From the NCBI GenBank assembly GCA_038043285.1, contig JBBTCJ010000041.1, forward strand, positions 38,222 through 102,221: a DNA stretch of 64,000 nucleotides, given 5' to 3'. The stretch is from JBBTCJ01 sp038043285. Its GTDB lineage: Bacteria; Planctomycetota; Phycisphaerae; UBA1845. This document shows positions 52,095 through 60,683 of the stretch, piece by piece. A program made the translations under genes and the position numbers. Position 1 is the stretch's first letter. Every line of letters begins with the position of its first letter. Under the pieces are notes generated by a model, which made no database searches, was not told where the DNA came from, and was given only the letters and a program-made list of their open reading frames with translations.

Positions 52095-53717
52095 ATGAGT
52101 AGGATCATCATCGACAATCAGGAAGTGCCGGGCCGGGATGGCGTTCCGGTACTCCAAGCGGCGCTGGAGGCGGGGTGGGACGTCCCCCACTATTGCTACC
52201 ATCCCGGTTTGTCGATCGTGGCGTCGTGCCGGTTGTGTCTGATGGAAATGAAAATGCCCGACCCGAAGACCAAGGAGATGGTCTGGTCGCCCAAGCTCGT
52301 GCCCTCGTGTCAGACGCCGGTACGCGACGGTCTGGAGTGCCGATTTGATTCGGATCGCGTTCGAGCGAATCAGGTCAACTGCATGGAGTTCTTTCTGCTG
52401 AACCACCCGCTGGATTGCCCGGTGTGCGATCAGGCGGGCGAATGTCATTTGCAGGATTACAGTTTCAAGTTCGGCCAAGCCGAGTCACGCATGGTCGATC
52501 AGAAGCTGAAGAACCCCAAGAAGGACATCGGACCGCGGACGCTTCTGTATCAGGATCGATGCGTCATGTGCACGCGGTGCGTTCGGGTGGCGGACGAGAT
52601 CGCGGGCACGCACGAGCTTTGCGTCGTCAACCGCGGGTCGCGGGCGGAGATTGACGTGTTTCCGGGGCTTCCGCTGGCGAACCCCTTGCAGGGCAACGTC
52701 GTGGACGTTTGTCCCGTGGGCGCGATGCTGGACAAGGACTTTCTGTTCAAGCGGCGAGTCTGGGAGCTAAGCGGGACTCCCTCGATCTGCCCCGGATGCG
52801 GCACGGGATGTTCGATTCGCATCGATCAGGCGGACCAGCGAATACAACGACTCAAACCTCGCTACAACCCGAAGGTCAACGATTGGTGGATGTGCGACGA
52901 GGGAAGGTTCGGCTGGAAGTACGTTCACGACCGCAAGAGGATCAGCGCCCCACTCGTTCGGCGCGGATTCGAGACCACGACGCCGGATTGGGCCGATGTG
53001 CCGGAGATCGTTCGCTTCCGGTTGCAGGAGCATGTCCGCGAGCATGGGGCGAAGAGGTTCGCGGCTGTGCTTTCGCCATTCATGGCCTGCGAGGAAGCCT
53101 GGTTGCTGACGAGGTTGGTACGCGAGGTTGCGCCGGAATCGACGCTGGTGCTTGGGCTGATTCCGACGGAGGGGCAGGAGCAGACGTTCCCCGTCGGCGC
53201 CGCCGGGAATGCCGTGAAGTTCCGCATTCCGGCTGAGAAGTGCCCGAATCGTCGCGGCGTGGAGGCGGTCCTCGATCAAGCGGGCGGAAGCCGCTATGGG
53301 TTCAAGCAGTTCGTCGACGGAGCCGTCAAAGACGAATTCAGCGGCGCGTGGATCGTCGGCGGATACCCCAAGCCGTGGATCGACAAGGAGACGGCCAAGA
53401 TCGCATCGCATCTGGCGCTGATGGTGGTGCAGGACTTGTTTGAAAGCGAGCTGGCCGGCGCCGCGGCCATCGTCCTTCCCGCCTGCTCATGGGCCGAGCG
53501 TGAGGGAAGCTTTATGAATGAGGGCGGAATCCTTCAGCCGTTTGAACGAGCCATTATTCCCCCGGAAGGCGCTCGCCGCGACGGGCAGTATTTGTACGAG
53601 ATCGCCGGATTCTCCGGCCTGTTTGACGCGCAGCGGGTGCGAGAAATGATGGCGGAGACGATTCCAGCGTTTCGCGAGGTATACGCCGCGCCGGCTGCAC
53701 CGGTGCATGCGCATTGA
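52095..53717 (+). CDS. nuoG: NADH-quinone oxidoreductase subunit G, short form
   Basis: A 540-aa subunit, much shorter than the ~900-aa E. coli protein. Conserved parts: a 2Fe-2S site (YCYHPGLSIVASCRLC), the His/Cys N5-type site (HPLDCPVCDQAGEC), two 4Fe-4S sites (CVMCTRC and VCPVGAM) and an extra CPGCGTGCSI with MCDEGRF, like the N7 cluster retained in some lineages. The molybdopterin-fold C-terminal half is reduced. ATG at 52095. Confidence 0.92.
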   Translation: MSRIIIDNQEVPGRDGVPVLQAALEAGWDVPHYCYHPGLSIVASCRLCLMEMKMPDPKTKEMVWSPKLVPSCQTPVRDGLECRFDSDRVRANQVNCMEFFLLNHPLDCPVCDQAGECHLQDYSFKFGQAESRMVDQKLKNPKKDIGPRTLLYQDRCVMCTRCVRVADEIAGTHELCVVNRGSRAEIDVFPGLPLANPLQGNVVDVCPVGAMLDKDFLFKRRVWELSGTPSICPGCGTGCSIRIDQADQRIQRLKPRYNPKVNDWWMCDEGRFGWKYVHDRKRISAPLVRRGFETTTPDWADVPEIVRFRLQEHVREHGAKRFAAVLSPFMACEEAWLLTRLVREVAPESTLVLGLIPTEGQEQTFPVGAAGNAVKFRIPAEKCPNRRGVEAVLDQAGGSRYGFKQFVDGAVKDEFSGAWIVGGYPKPWIDKETAKIASHLALMVVQDLFESELAGAAAIVLPACSWAEREGSFMNEGGILQPFERAIIPPEGARRDGQYLYEIAGFSGLFDAQRVREMMAETIPAFREVYAAPAAPVHAH

Positions 53718-53815
53718 GGGGATTGGCGATTGACGATTTTCAGCCGCGACCGGCGGAGCGGCCGGCGGATCGCCAGGGACCCAAAAGACGCAAGGAAGAA
53801 TTGACGACGACGTCG

Positions 53816-55003
53816 ATGACCGAGTTTCTAACAAGTCAACTGGGAGTCAGCGTGATCCTTGCGGTGCTGGTGGTCGGCGCACTGCAAGGGGCCGTCGCCT
53901 ATTGCATTTACTTCGAACGTAAGATTGCCGCGTGGACCCAGGACCGTTTCGGACCGAACCGCGTGGGACCGTGGGGTCTATTTCAACCGATCGCCGACGG
54001 TCTGAAGTTCGTGTTCAAAGAGGACGTCATTCCCGGCCACGTGGACAAGGTTCTTTTTGTGGCGGCGCCGACGATCATCTTCATTATCGCCTTCGTTGCC
54101 TTTGCGGCGATTCCCTGGGGCGGGCAGCTTTCCCTGGGCGGCAAGCTCGTGGACATTCAGGTCGCCAGGCCGGACATCGGCTTGCTGTATATCCTCGGCG
54201 TTGCGTCGATGAGCGTATACGGCGTGGTGCTCGGCGGTTGGGCGAGCAACAACAAATACTCGTTCTATGGGGCAATGCGTGCTACGGCGCAAATGCTCAG
54301 CTATGAGATCCCCATGGGCGTCTGTATTCTCGTCGTCGTGCTGACCATGGGAACCGTCCGACTCGAGCAGATCGCGCTGGAACAGACGGGGTATTGGGGG
54401 GGATTTATTCCCCAATGGAACGTGTTCCTCCACCCCGTTGCCTTTGTGATTCTCTTCGTCACCGCCCTGGCCGAGGCCAACCGCACGCCCTTTGATCTGG
54501 CCGAGGCCGAGCAGGAGCTGGTCGGGGGATATCACACTGAATACAGCGCCTTGAAGTTCGGCATGTTCTTCCTCGCCGAGTACGCACACATGATTACGTC
54601 CAGCGCGATGATCGCGGTTCTTTTCCTGGGCGGTGCGCACCTTCCGGGCGTGTCCCTTTGCCAGCCCGATGCAGCAACGTGGGCGGCGGTGATTGTCAAG
54701 ATGTCGGTGATGGCGGCTAAGATTTGCGCCTTTCTCTTCGTGATGATGTGGATCCGCTGGACGATTCCGCGTTTCCGCTTCGATCAATTGATGCGCCTTG
54801 CGTGGAAGGGGTTGATCCCGCTCACGCTGGTTCTGTTTGCGTGGACGACGGGTTTGGTTTATTGCGGCGTGCACCGATCGCCCGGTTGGGCGCTGCTTGG
54901 GAATCTTCTGGCGGTCACGCTGAGCGTGGCTTCGGTTTCCTGGAGGGCGGCTCCGATCAGCGGACGGCAACGGAACATGCCGCTGGTCGGTCCGGCGGCG
55001 TAG
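53816..55003 (+). CDS. nuoH: NADH-quinone oxidoreductase subunit H
   Basis: A 395-aa membrane subunit near the quinone site. FERKIAAWTQDRFGPNRVGPWG is the NuoH signature (here shortened to pieces), and NRTPFDLAEAEQELVGGYHTEY is the second. About eight to nine transmembrane segments. ATG at 53816 used; a TTG at 53801 with AAGGA just upstream is an alternative that adds five residues. Confidence 0.92.
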   Translation: MTEFLTSQLGVSVILAVLVVGALQGAVAYCIYFERKIAAWTQDRFGPNRVGPWGLFQPIADGLKFVFKEDVIPGHVDKVLFVAAPTIIFIIAFVAFAAIPWGGQLSLGGKLVDIQVARPDIGLLYILGVASMSVYGVVLGGWASNNKYSFYGAMRATAQMLSYEIPMGVCILVVVLTMGTVRLEQIALEQTGYWGGFIPQWNVFLHPVAFVILFVTALAEANRTPFDLAEAEQELVGGYHTEYSALKFGMFFLAEYAHMITSSAMIAVLFLGGAHLPGVSLCQPDAATWAAVIVKMSVMAAKICAFLFVMMWIRWTIPRFRFDQLMRLAWKGLIPLTLVLFAWTTGLVYCGVHRSPGWALLGNLLAVTLSVASVSWRAAPISGRQRNMPLVGPAA

Positions 55004-55090
55004 ACGTCGATCGTCGGGGGAGCGACTCGGAATGGTTTGATCGTTTCAGGTTGCCGCATGTGCGGACGCAACCGCATCGGGGACGAAGTA

Positions 55091-55145
55091 GGGGCCGCTC
55101 CCTGACGGTCGCGGTACGGGTCTTGCGAACGGCTTTTTGTGAGCC
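55091..55145 (+). repeat. 55-bp GC-rich intergenic repeat, long copy
   Basis: Starts GGGGCCGCTCCCTGACGGTC, ends GGCTTTTTGTGAGCC. It matches the unit at 49244 at 48 of 55 positions with no gaps. Located between nuoH and nuoI. Confidence 0.7.
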
Positions 55146-55168
55146 TCTAAACTGGTTTGGTTTTGCGA

Positions 55169-55789
55169 ATGATCAAGGAAGAGGACATCCTGCTGGTCGA
55201 GGAACCGCGGCTCAGCGCGGCGGAGCAACTCTACATTCCGCCGATTCTCGAGGGAATGCGGACCACAATCGCGCACATGGGCAAGACGCTGTTGGGCAGC
55301 GCCCGCACGGTGCAATATCCCGAGCAGCAGCGCGATCTGCACAAGGAGAATTATCGGGGCATCCACCGGCTTAATCGCGACGAGCATGGCCGCGTCGCGT
55401 GCGTCGCGTGTTACATGTGTTCGACGGCGTGCCCGGCGCACTGCATCCACATCGAGGCGGGCGAGTCCCCTTGGCCGGATCGGGAAAAGTATCCCGTCAA
55501 GTTCGACCTGGACGAACTGCGCTGCATTTTTTGCGGCATGTGCGAGGAGGCCTGCCCCGTCGATGCGATCGAGCTGACGCATCATTTCGACCTCGTCGGT
55601 CGAACGCGGGACGAGATGATTCTCGACAAGGATGACTTGCTCTCCGTGTACGACGCCACGAAGGATTCGACGCCGCGGAAGAACCCGCGGATTACCGGTT
55701 ATTCGAACACCAGCTCTCGTTTCTCCGGCTCCGCAGCAGGGGGCGACCCGGGCGGCGGGCCTGGCGCATCGAGAGGCTTGCCCGCATGA
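55169..55789 (+). CDS. nuoI: NADH-quinone oxidoreductase subunit I
   Basis: A 206-aa ferredoxin-type subunit with two 4Fe-4S clusters: CVACYMCSTACPAHC and CIFCGMCEEACPVDA. ENYRGIHRLNRDEHG precedes the first. The tail after residue 170 is Gly/Ser rich. ATG at 55169 is chosen; there is a TTG at 55157. Stop overlaps the nuoJ start by 4 bp (ATGA). Confidence 0.93.
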   Translation: MIKEEDILLVEEPRLSAAEQLYIPPILEGMRTTIAHMGKTLLGSARTVQYPEQQRDLHKENYRGIHRLNRDEHGRVACVACYMCSTACPAHCIHIEAGESPWPDREKYPVKFDLDELRCIFCGMCEEACPVDAIELTHHFDLVGRTRDEMILDKDDLLSVYDATKDSTPRKNPRITGYSNTSSRFSGSAAGGDPGGGPGASRGLPA

Positions 55790-56547
55790 GCATGGATTCC
55801 GCAGTGCTGCTCTATCTTGTTTTCGCCGCCGGCGGCGCGGGGCTCTATTTTCTCATGCCCAAGGCGGAGCGCCCGTCCTCCGCGGTGGGCGTGATGTTCG
55901 GCGTAGCGTCCCTCGTCGGATTGTTCGCCTTTTTGATAAGCGACGGCCTGGGACCGCGTGCCACCGGCGCCTATTTTTGCTTTTTCGGAGGCACGGCGCT
56001 GGCGGCGGCGACGCGGGTCATCACGCACGTCAAGCCGGTGTACTCGGCGTTGTATTTCGTTCTCGTTGTGGTGGCGGTGGCTGCGCTGCTGGTGTTGCAA
56101 GAGGCTGAGTTTCTGGCCGTGGCGCTGATCATTGTGTACGCGGGAGCGATTCTGGTGACGTATCTCTTCGTCATCATGCTGGCTCAGCCGGCAGGCTCGC
56201 CGGTGTACGATCGTCGGGCCCGGGAGCCGTTCGCGGCAATCCTCGCATGCTTCGCCCTGACGGGAGCCATCGCCGGAGGGTTGCCGTCCGCCGTCGGACG
56301 CCCCAGCGTCGAATCTCGTGTCGCCGCCGCATCACAGGCCGAACCATCAGCCGGGATCGGCAACACCGAGGCGATCGGGGGCCAGGTGATGACCCGGTAC
56401 GTCGTCGTACTGCAGCTTGCGGGCGTGCTGTTGTTGATCTCAATGGTCGGCGCGATCGCCTTGTCCAGAAAGCGCGTTCCCAGCGAGATGCTCACGTCCT
56501 CGCGACCCGCGCTGGGGCAGGTCGGAAAGGAGGCTGTGCCGTTTTGA
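55786..56547 (+). CDS. nuoJ: NADH-quinone oxidoreductase subunit J
   Basis: A 253-aa membrane subunit with five hydrophobic segments. AEFLAVALIIVYAGAILV and LFVIMLAQ are the NuoJ signatures. A hydrophilic insert around residues 145-200 is longer than usual. The start overlaps nuoI. Its stop overlaps nuoK (TTGA). Confidence 0.92.
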   Translation: MSMDSAVLLYLVFAAGGAGLYFLMPKAERPSSAVGVMFGVASLVGLFAFLISDGLGPRATGAYFCFFGGTALAAATRVITHVKPVYSALYFVLVVVAVAALLVLQEAEFLAVALIIVYAGAILVTYLFVIMLAQPAGSPVYDRRAREPFAAILACFALTGAIAGGLPSAVGRPSVESRVAAASQAEPSAGIGNTEAIGGQVMTRYVVVLQLAGVLLLISMVGAIALSRKRVPSEMLTSSRPALGQVGKEAVPF

Positions 56548-56849
56548 TCGACGGAACCGCGGGTTATCTGATACTTGGCGCGATCCTTTTCGGCCTCGGT
56601 TTGACCGGGTTTGTTACGCGGCGCAATCTGATCGTCATTTTTCTGTCAACGGAGATCATGTTCCAGGGGGTGGTGCTGACGGCTGTCGCCTTCGCGCGTC
56701 ATCATCACAACTTGCAGGGGCAGACCTACGCGTTGTTCCTGTTGGTGATCGCCGCAGTGGAGGCCGGACTGGCGCTGGGAATGGTCATGCTCTTGTATCG
56801 TCGGCGAGGGACGCTGGATGCCGAAGCCTGGGCGGTCATGAGAGGATGA
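56544..56849 (+). CDS. nuoK: NADH-quinone oxidoreductase subunit K
   Basis: A 101-aa membrane subunit, three transmembrane segments. LSTEIMFQG and AAVEAGLALGMVML carry the two conserved acidic residues used in proton translocation. TTG start at 56544 overlaps the nuoJ stop, giving standard NuoK length; AAAGGAGG lies upstream. Confidence 0.93.
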   Translation: MIDGTAGYLILGAILFGLGLTGFVTRRNLIVIFLSTEIMFQGVVLTAVAFARHHHNLQGQTYALFLLVIAAVEAGLALGMVMLLYRRRGTLDAEAWAVMRG

Positions 56850-56879
56850 GATTGCGTCCTGAAGAACCCCCTCACCCTG

Positions 56880-56905
56880 CCCTCTCCCCCCATTGGAGGA
56901 GAGGG
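56880..56905. repeat. Hairpin repeat between nuoK and nuoL
   Basis: An 8-bp perfect inverted repeat, CCCTCTCC ... GGAGAGGG, with the 10-base loop CCCCATTGGA. It sits within a CCCCCTCACCCTGCCCTCTCC stretch of a kind found repeatedly in many bacterial genomes. Between nuoK and nuoL. Confidence 0.6.
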
Positions 56906-56954
56906 GTCGGCGGCGCAGGCTGGGGGTCGAGCGGAGGGCGCCGATGGTTACGCG

Positions 56955-58922
56955 ATGTCGCATGAAACACTAAAAACTTGCAGCCTGGTCATCCTTCTCG
57001 GTCCCCTGCTCGGCGCGGTGTTGGCCGGCGCTTTGGGATCGCGGCTGACCAAAGGACGAACGCATTGGTTCTCGATCCTCGGGGTCGCGGCGGCGTTCTC
57101 GGCGGCGGTCTGCGTCCTGCGTGCCGTCGCGGGCGCGTCGGTCCATCAGGTCAGTGCACGCATCCCGATTTATGACTGGATCCCCGTCGGGGCGCGTGCG
57201 GCGCTGAAGGTCGAGTTTTTTATCGACCCGCTGACCGCGGTCATGCTTCTGGTAGTCACGGGGATATCGTTGCTGGTGGTGATCTACTCGCGCGACTACA
57301 TGCGCCATCATGGCCACCCCGAGCGCGGCTACGAGCGGTTCTTTGCGTACCTCGCTCTTTTCGTTTTTTCGATGTGTGTGCTGGTGCTGGGCGGCAACTT
57401 CCTGCTGTTGTACGTCGGATGGGAGGCCGTCGGATTGTGCAGCTACCTGCTGATCGGGTTTTACTACGCCAAGCCCTCCGCGGCGGCGGCAGCGAAGAAG
57501 GCCTTCCTGGTCAATCGCGTCGGCGACTTCGGCTTCGGTCTCGGCATATTCTTGATCTACGTGACCTTCGGCACGCTGGAGTACGGACCGGTTTTCCAGA
57601 TGGTCCACGAGGGCGTCAACCGGGCCGGTCAGCCGTTGTCCGAGGCTTTGGTGACGACCATCGCCCTGCTGCTGCTATGCGGGGCGTGCGGGAAGAGCGC
57701 CCAATTGCCGCTGCACGTCTGGCTGCCGGACGCCATGGAAGGCCCCTCGCCGGTCTCGGCGTTGATCCATGCCGCGACGATGGTGACGGCCGGCGTGTAC
57801 ATGATCGCCCGCTGCGGGGCGATTTTCACTGCGTCGCCGCTGGCCATGACCGTGGTGGCGGTCATCGGCGCGACGACGGCTCTCTTCGCAGCCACGATCG
57901 CGGTCGTGCAGACGGACATGAAACGCATTCTTGCGTACTCCACGATCAGCCAACTGGGCTACATGGTGCTCGGGGCGGGCGTGTACGCGGCCGATTCGGC
58001 AATGTTCCACCTGTACACGCACGCGTTCTTCAAAGCCCTGTTGTTTCTCGGCGCCGGAAGCGTGATGCACGCGATGGGCGGGATCATTGACGTACGCCAC
58101 TTCGGCGGATTACGCCGCGCCTTGCCGTGGACGTTCGCTACGTTCCTGGTTGGATCCCTCGCCCTTGCGGGGTTCCCGATGTTCAGCGGGTTTTTCAGCA
58201 AGGACGAAATCCTGCACCACGCATTGGCGGCCCATCCGCTGCTCGGCGGGATGGGCCTGGTCACCGCGGCGCTGACGGCGTTTTACACCTTTCGCATGGT
58301 CTTCCTGGCCTTCTTCGGACAGGAGCGCTTCCCGGAAGGTGTGCATGCGCACGAATCCGGTCCGTGGATGATCGTCCCGCTGTTGCTGCTTTCCGTCGGC
58401 GCGATCGGGGCGGGATACATCGGCGTCGAAGCCACGGGCCGCAACTTTCATCGGTTTCTCGCTCCAGTTTTTGCCGAGACCTTCGCGGCGGCGCACGGCG
58501 GCGAGGTCGCTCTCGAAGCGGCTCACGCGGCGGTCGGCGGGTTTGGGGCGAAGTACGGGTTGATGTTCTTCTCCGGCGCGATATCGATCGTGGGAATCCT
58601 GGCTGCGTACATTCTCTACGTTCGAATGCCGTGGGTTCCTTCATTGGTCCGCGCGTCGGCGAGCGGGGCGTATCGGACGCTGTGGAACAAGTACTACGTG
58701 GACGAATTGTACTCCGCCGGCGTGGTGGAGCCGGCGCGCCAGACGGGGCGCGTCTGCGTGGGACTCGACGACTACCTGATCGACGGATTGCTGTGGCTGA
58801 TCACGGTGATCCCCCGGGCGATCGGGTATCTTCTGCGGACGTTGCAGTCGGGATTGTTGCAGGGATACGCGCTCACTATGATCGCCGGGGCGGCGTTGAT
58901 TTTATTGCTTGCGATGAGGTAA
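56955..58922 (+). CDS. nuoL: NADH-quinone oxidoreductase subunit L
   Basis: A 655-aa antiporter-like membrane subunit with about 16 transmembrane segments and the long lateral helix. WEAVGLCSYLLIGFYY, LHVWLPDAMEGPSPVSALIHAATMV (signature region, in shortened form here) and AYSTISQLGYMVLGAG are present. ATG at 56955. Confidence 0.94.
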   Translation: MSHETLKTCSLVILLGPLLGAVLAGALGSRLTKGRTHWFSILGVAAAFSAAVCVLRAVAGASVHQVSARIPIYDWIPVGARAALKVEFFIDPLTAVMLLVVTGISLLVVIYSRDYMRHHGHPERGYERFFAYLALFVFSMCVLVLGGNFLLLYVGWEAVGLCSYLLIGFYYAKPSAAAAAKKAFLVNRVGDFGFGLGIFLIYVTFGTLEYGPVFQMVHEGVNRAGQPLSEALVTTIALLLLCGACGKSAQLPLHVWLPDAMEGPSPVSALIHAATMVTAGVYMIARCGAIFTASPLAMTVVAVIGATTALFAATIAVVQTDMKRILAYSTISQLGYMVLGAGVYAADSAMFHLYTHAFFKALLFLGAGSVMHAMGGIIDVRHFGGLRRALPWTFATFLVGSLALAGFPMFSGFFSKDEILHHALAAHPLLGGMGLVTAALTAFYTFRMVFLAFFGQERFPEGVHAHESGPWMIVPLLLLSVGAIGAGYIGVEATGRNFHRFLAPVFAETFAAAHGGEVALEAAHAAVGGFGAKYGLMFFSGAISIVGILAAYILYVRMPWVPSLVRASASGAYRTLWNKYYVDELYSAGVVEPARQTGRVCVGLDDYLIDGLLWLITVIPRAIGYLLRTLQSGLLQGYALTMIAGAALILLLAMR

Positions 58923-58931
58923 CGTGCGTCG

Positions 58932-60683
58932 ATGATTTCCAGCTGGGTATTGACCCTCCTCATCTTCACGCCGCTGGTCGGCGCGGTGCTGCTGATTCTT
59001 CCACCGTACGGGGACGACAAGGCCGTTCGGCGCGGGGCGATGATCTATTCGTTGGGAACCCTCGCCCTGGCGATCTACGCGGTGGTCCTATTTTATGGTG
59101 ACGCCTACTCGATCGCCGCGGAGGACATGCGCTACCGGCTGCAACACGCCAAGCCCTGGATTGAAGGGGAGATCATCGCTGTCACTTTGTCCAACGGCAG
59201 CGTGCAGCACCTGCCGAGCATCGACATCGGTTATCGCGTCGGCGTGGACGGCATCAGCCTGTGGCTCGTGGTGTTGACCGCTTTCCTCATGCCGCTGGCA
59301 GTTTGGTCGAGTTCTACGGCGGTCACGTCGCGGGTACGCGAGTATTACTTCCTGCTGCTGCTGCTTGAGTCCGCCCTACTTGGCGCTTTCTGCGCTCTGG
59401 ATCTCCTGCTGTTCTACGTTTTCTTTGAGTTCACGCTGGTTCCGCTGTATTTTCTGATCGGCATCTGGGGCGGTCCCGACCGACGGAAGGCGGCAAGCAA
59501 GTTCTTCATCTACACGCTCACCGGGAGCGTCCTGACATTCGCCGGTATCGTCTATCTTGGGTACTTCGCGTTTACGCGGATGGGGTACCTGACGACGAAT
59601 ATCGAAGAGCTGGTTCGGCTCGGACACGAAGGCTTCCTCCCTTTCGGGCTCCAATGCGTACTCTTTCTCGCGTTCGCGGCGGGGTTCGCCATTAAGGTTC
59701 CACTTTTCCCGTTGCATACCTGGCTGCCGCTTGCCCACACTGAAGCCCCAACGGCGGGCAGCGTAATCCTTGCCGGCGTACTTCTGAAGCTGGGAACGTA
59801 CGGCTTCTGCCGCATCAGCATCCCCATGCTTCCGGACGCGGCAGCACACTTCGCTCCCGCGGTCGCATGGCTGGCGATCATCGGAATTATTTATGCGGCG
59901 CTCGCCGCCTGGGTCCAGCGGGACGTCAAGAAATTGGTGGCCTATTCCTCGGTGTCGCACCTGGGCTTCTGCATGCTCGGCCTGTTTAGCCTCAAGGTCG
60001 CCGGCGTCGTCGGCGGTTCGCTGTACATGATCAATCACGGATTGTCGACGGGGGCATTGTTCCTCGTTGTGGGGTGCATTTACGAACGATACCACACCCG
60101 CGACATCCATCAGATCGGCGGACTTGCCCGAGCCATGCCGTGGATGGCCTTTTTCCTGGTGTTCTTCACGCTGAGCAGCATCGGTCTTCCGGGGCTGAAC
60201 GGATTCGTCAGCGAGTTCCTGGTTTTGCTGGGCACCGCGACCTCGGCGTCGGTGTCCGACGGTCGCCCGGCTGGCCCGCTGGGGTTCGGGTATGTCATTC
60301 CGGCGGCACTGGGAATTATTCTCGGCGCGGTCTACATGCTCTGGATGTGCCAGCGCGTTCTCTTCGGGCCGCTGAGCGAGCCGGCTCATACCCCCGACAC
60401 CAGTCGCGGGCTGGCGCGGGATCTTACACGACGTGAAATATTCATTCTTGCGCCGATCGCCGCGGCTTGTCTGTTTCTTGGGGTCTATCCCAAGCCGATG
60501 GTAGATTCTTTGGAGGTCGCTACACGTCAACACATTCTGCGGGAGCCTTATACCTTCGCGATCCCCACGGAGCAGGACGAAGCTGCGATCGCGCCATCCC
60601 TGCCCGCGGTGGGAGGAATGAACACCGGCGTTGACTCCGTCGTGCTTGGACACGATTTGGACACCGCGGAGGTCCGGCCGTGA
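58932..60683 (+). CDS. nuoM: NADH-quinone oxidoreductase subunit M
   Basis: A 583-aa antiporter-like subunit. FFEFTLVPLYFLIGIWGG, LHTWLPLAHTEAPTAGSVIL (short forms) and SVSHLGFCMLGLF are signatures. The stop overlaps nuoN by 4 bp. Confidence 0.94.
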   Translation: MISSWVLTLLIFTPLVGAVLLILPPYGDDKAVRRGAMIYSLGTLALAIYAVVLFYGDAYSIAAEDMRYRLQHAKPWIEGEIIAVTLSNGSVQHLPSIDIGYRVGVDGISLWLVVLTAFLMPLAVWSSSTAVTSRVREYYFLLLLLESALLGAFCALDLLLFYVFFEFTLVPLYFLIGIWGGPDRRKAASKFFIYTLTGSVLTFAGIVYLGYFAFTRMGYLTTNIEELVRLGHEGFLPFGLQCVLFLAFAAGFAIKVPLFPLHTWLPLAHTEAPTAGSVILAGVLLKLGTYGFCRISIPMLPDAAAHFAPAVAWLAIIGIIYAALAAWVQRDVKKLVAYSSVSHLGFCMLGLFSLKVAGVVGGSLYMINHGLSTGALFLVVGCIYERYHTRDIHQIGGLARAMPWMAFFLVFFTLSSIGLPGLNGFVSEFLVLLGTATSASVSDGRPAGPLGFGYVIPAALGIILGAVYMLWMCQRVLFGPLSEPAHTPDTSRGLARDLTRREIFILAPIAAACLFLGVYPKPMVDSLEVATRQHILREPYTFAIPTEQDEAAIAPSLPAVGGMNTGVDSVVLGHDLDTAEVRP

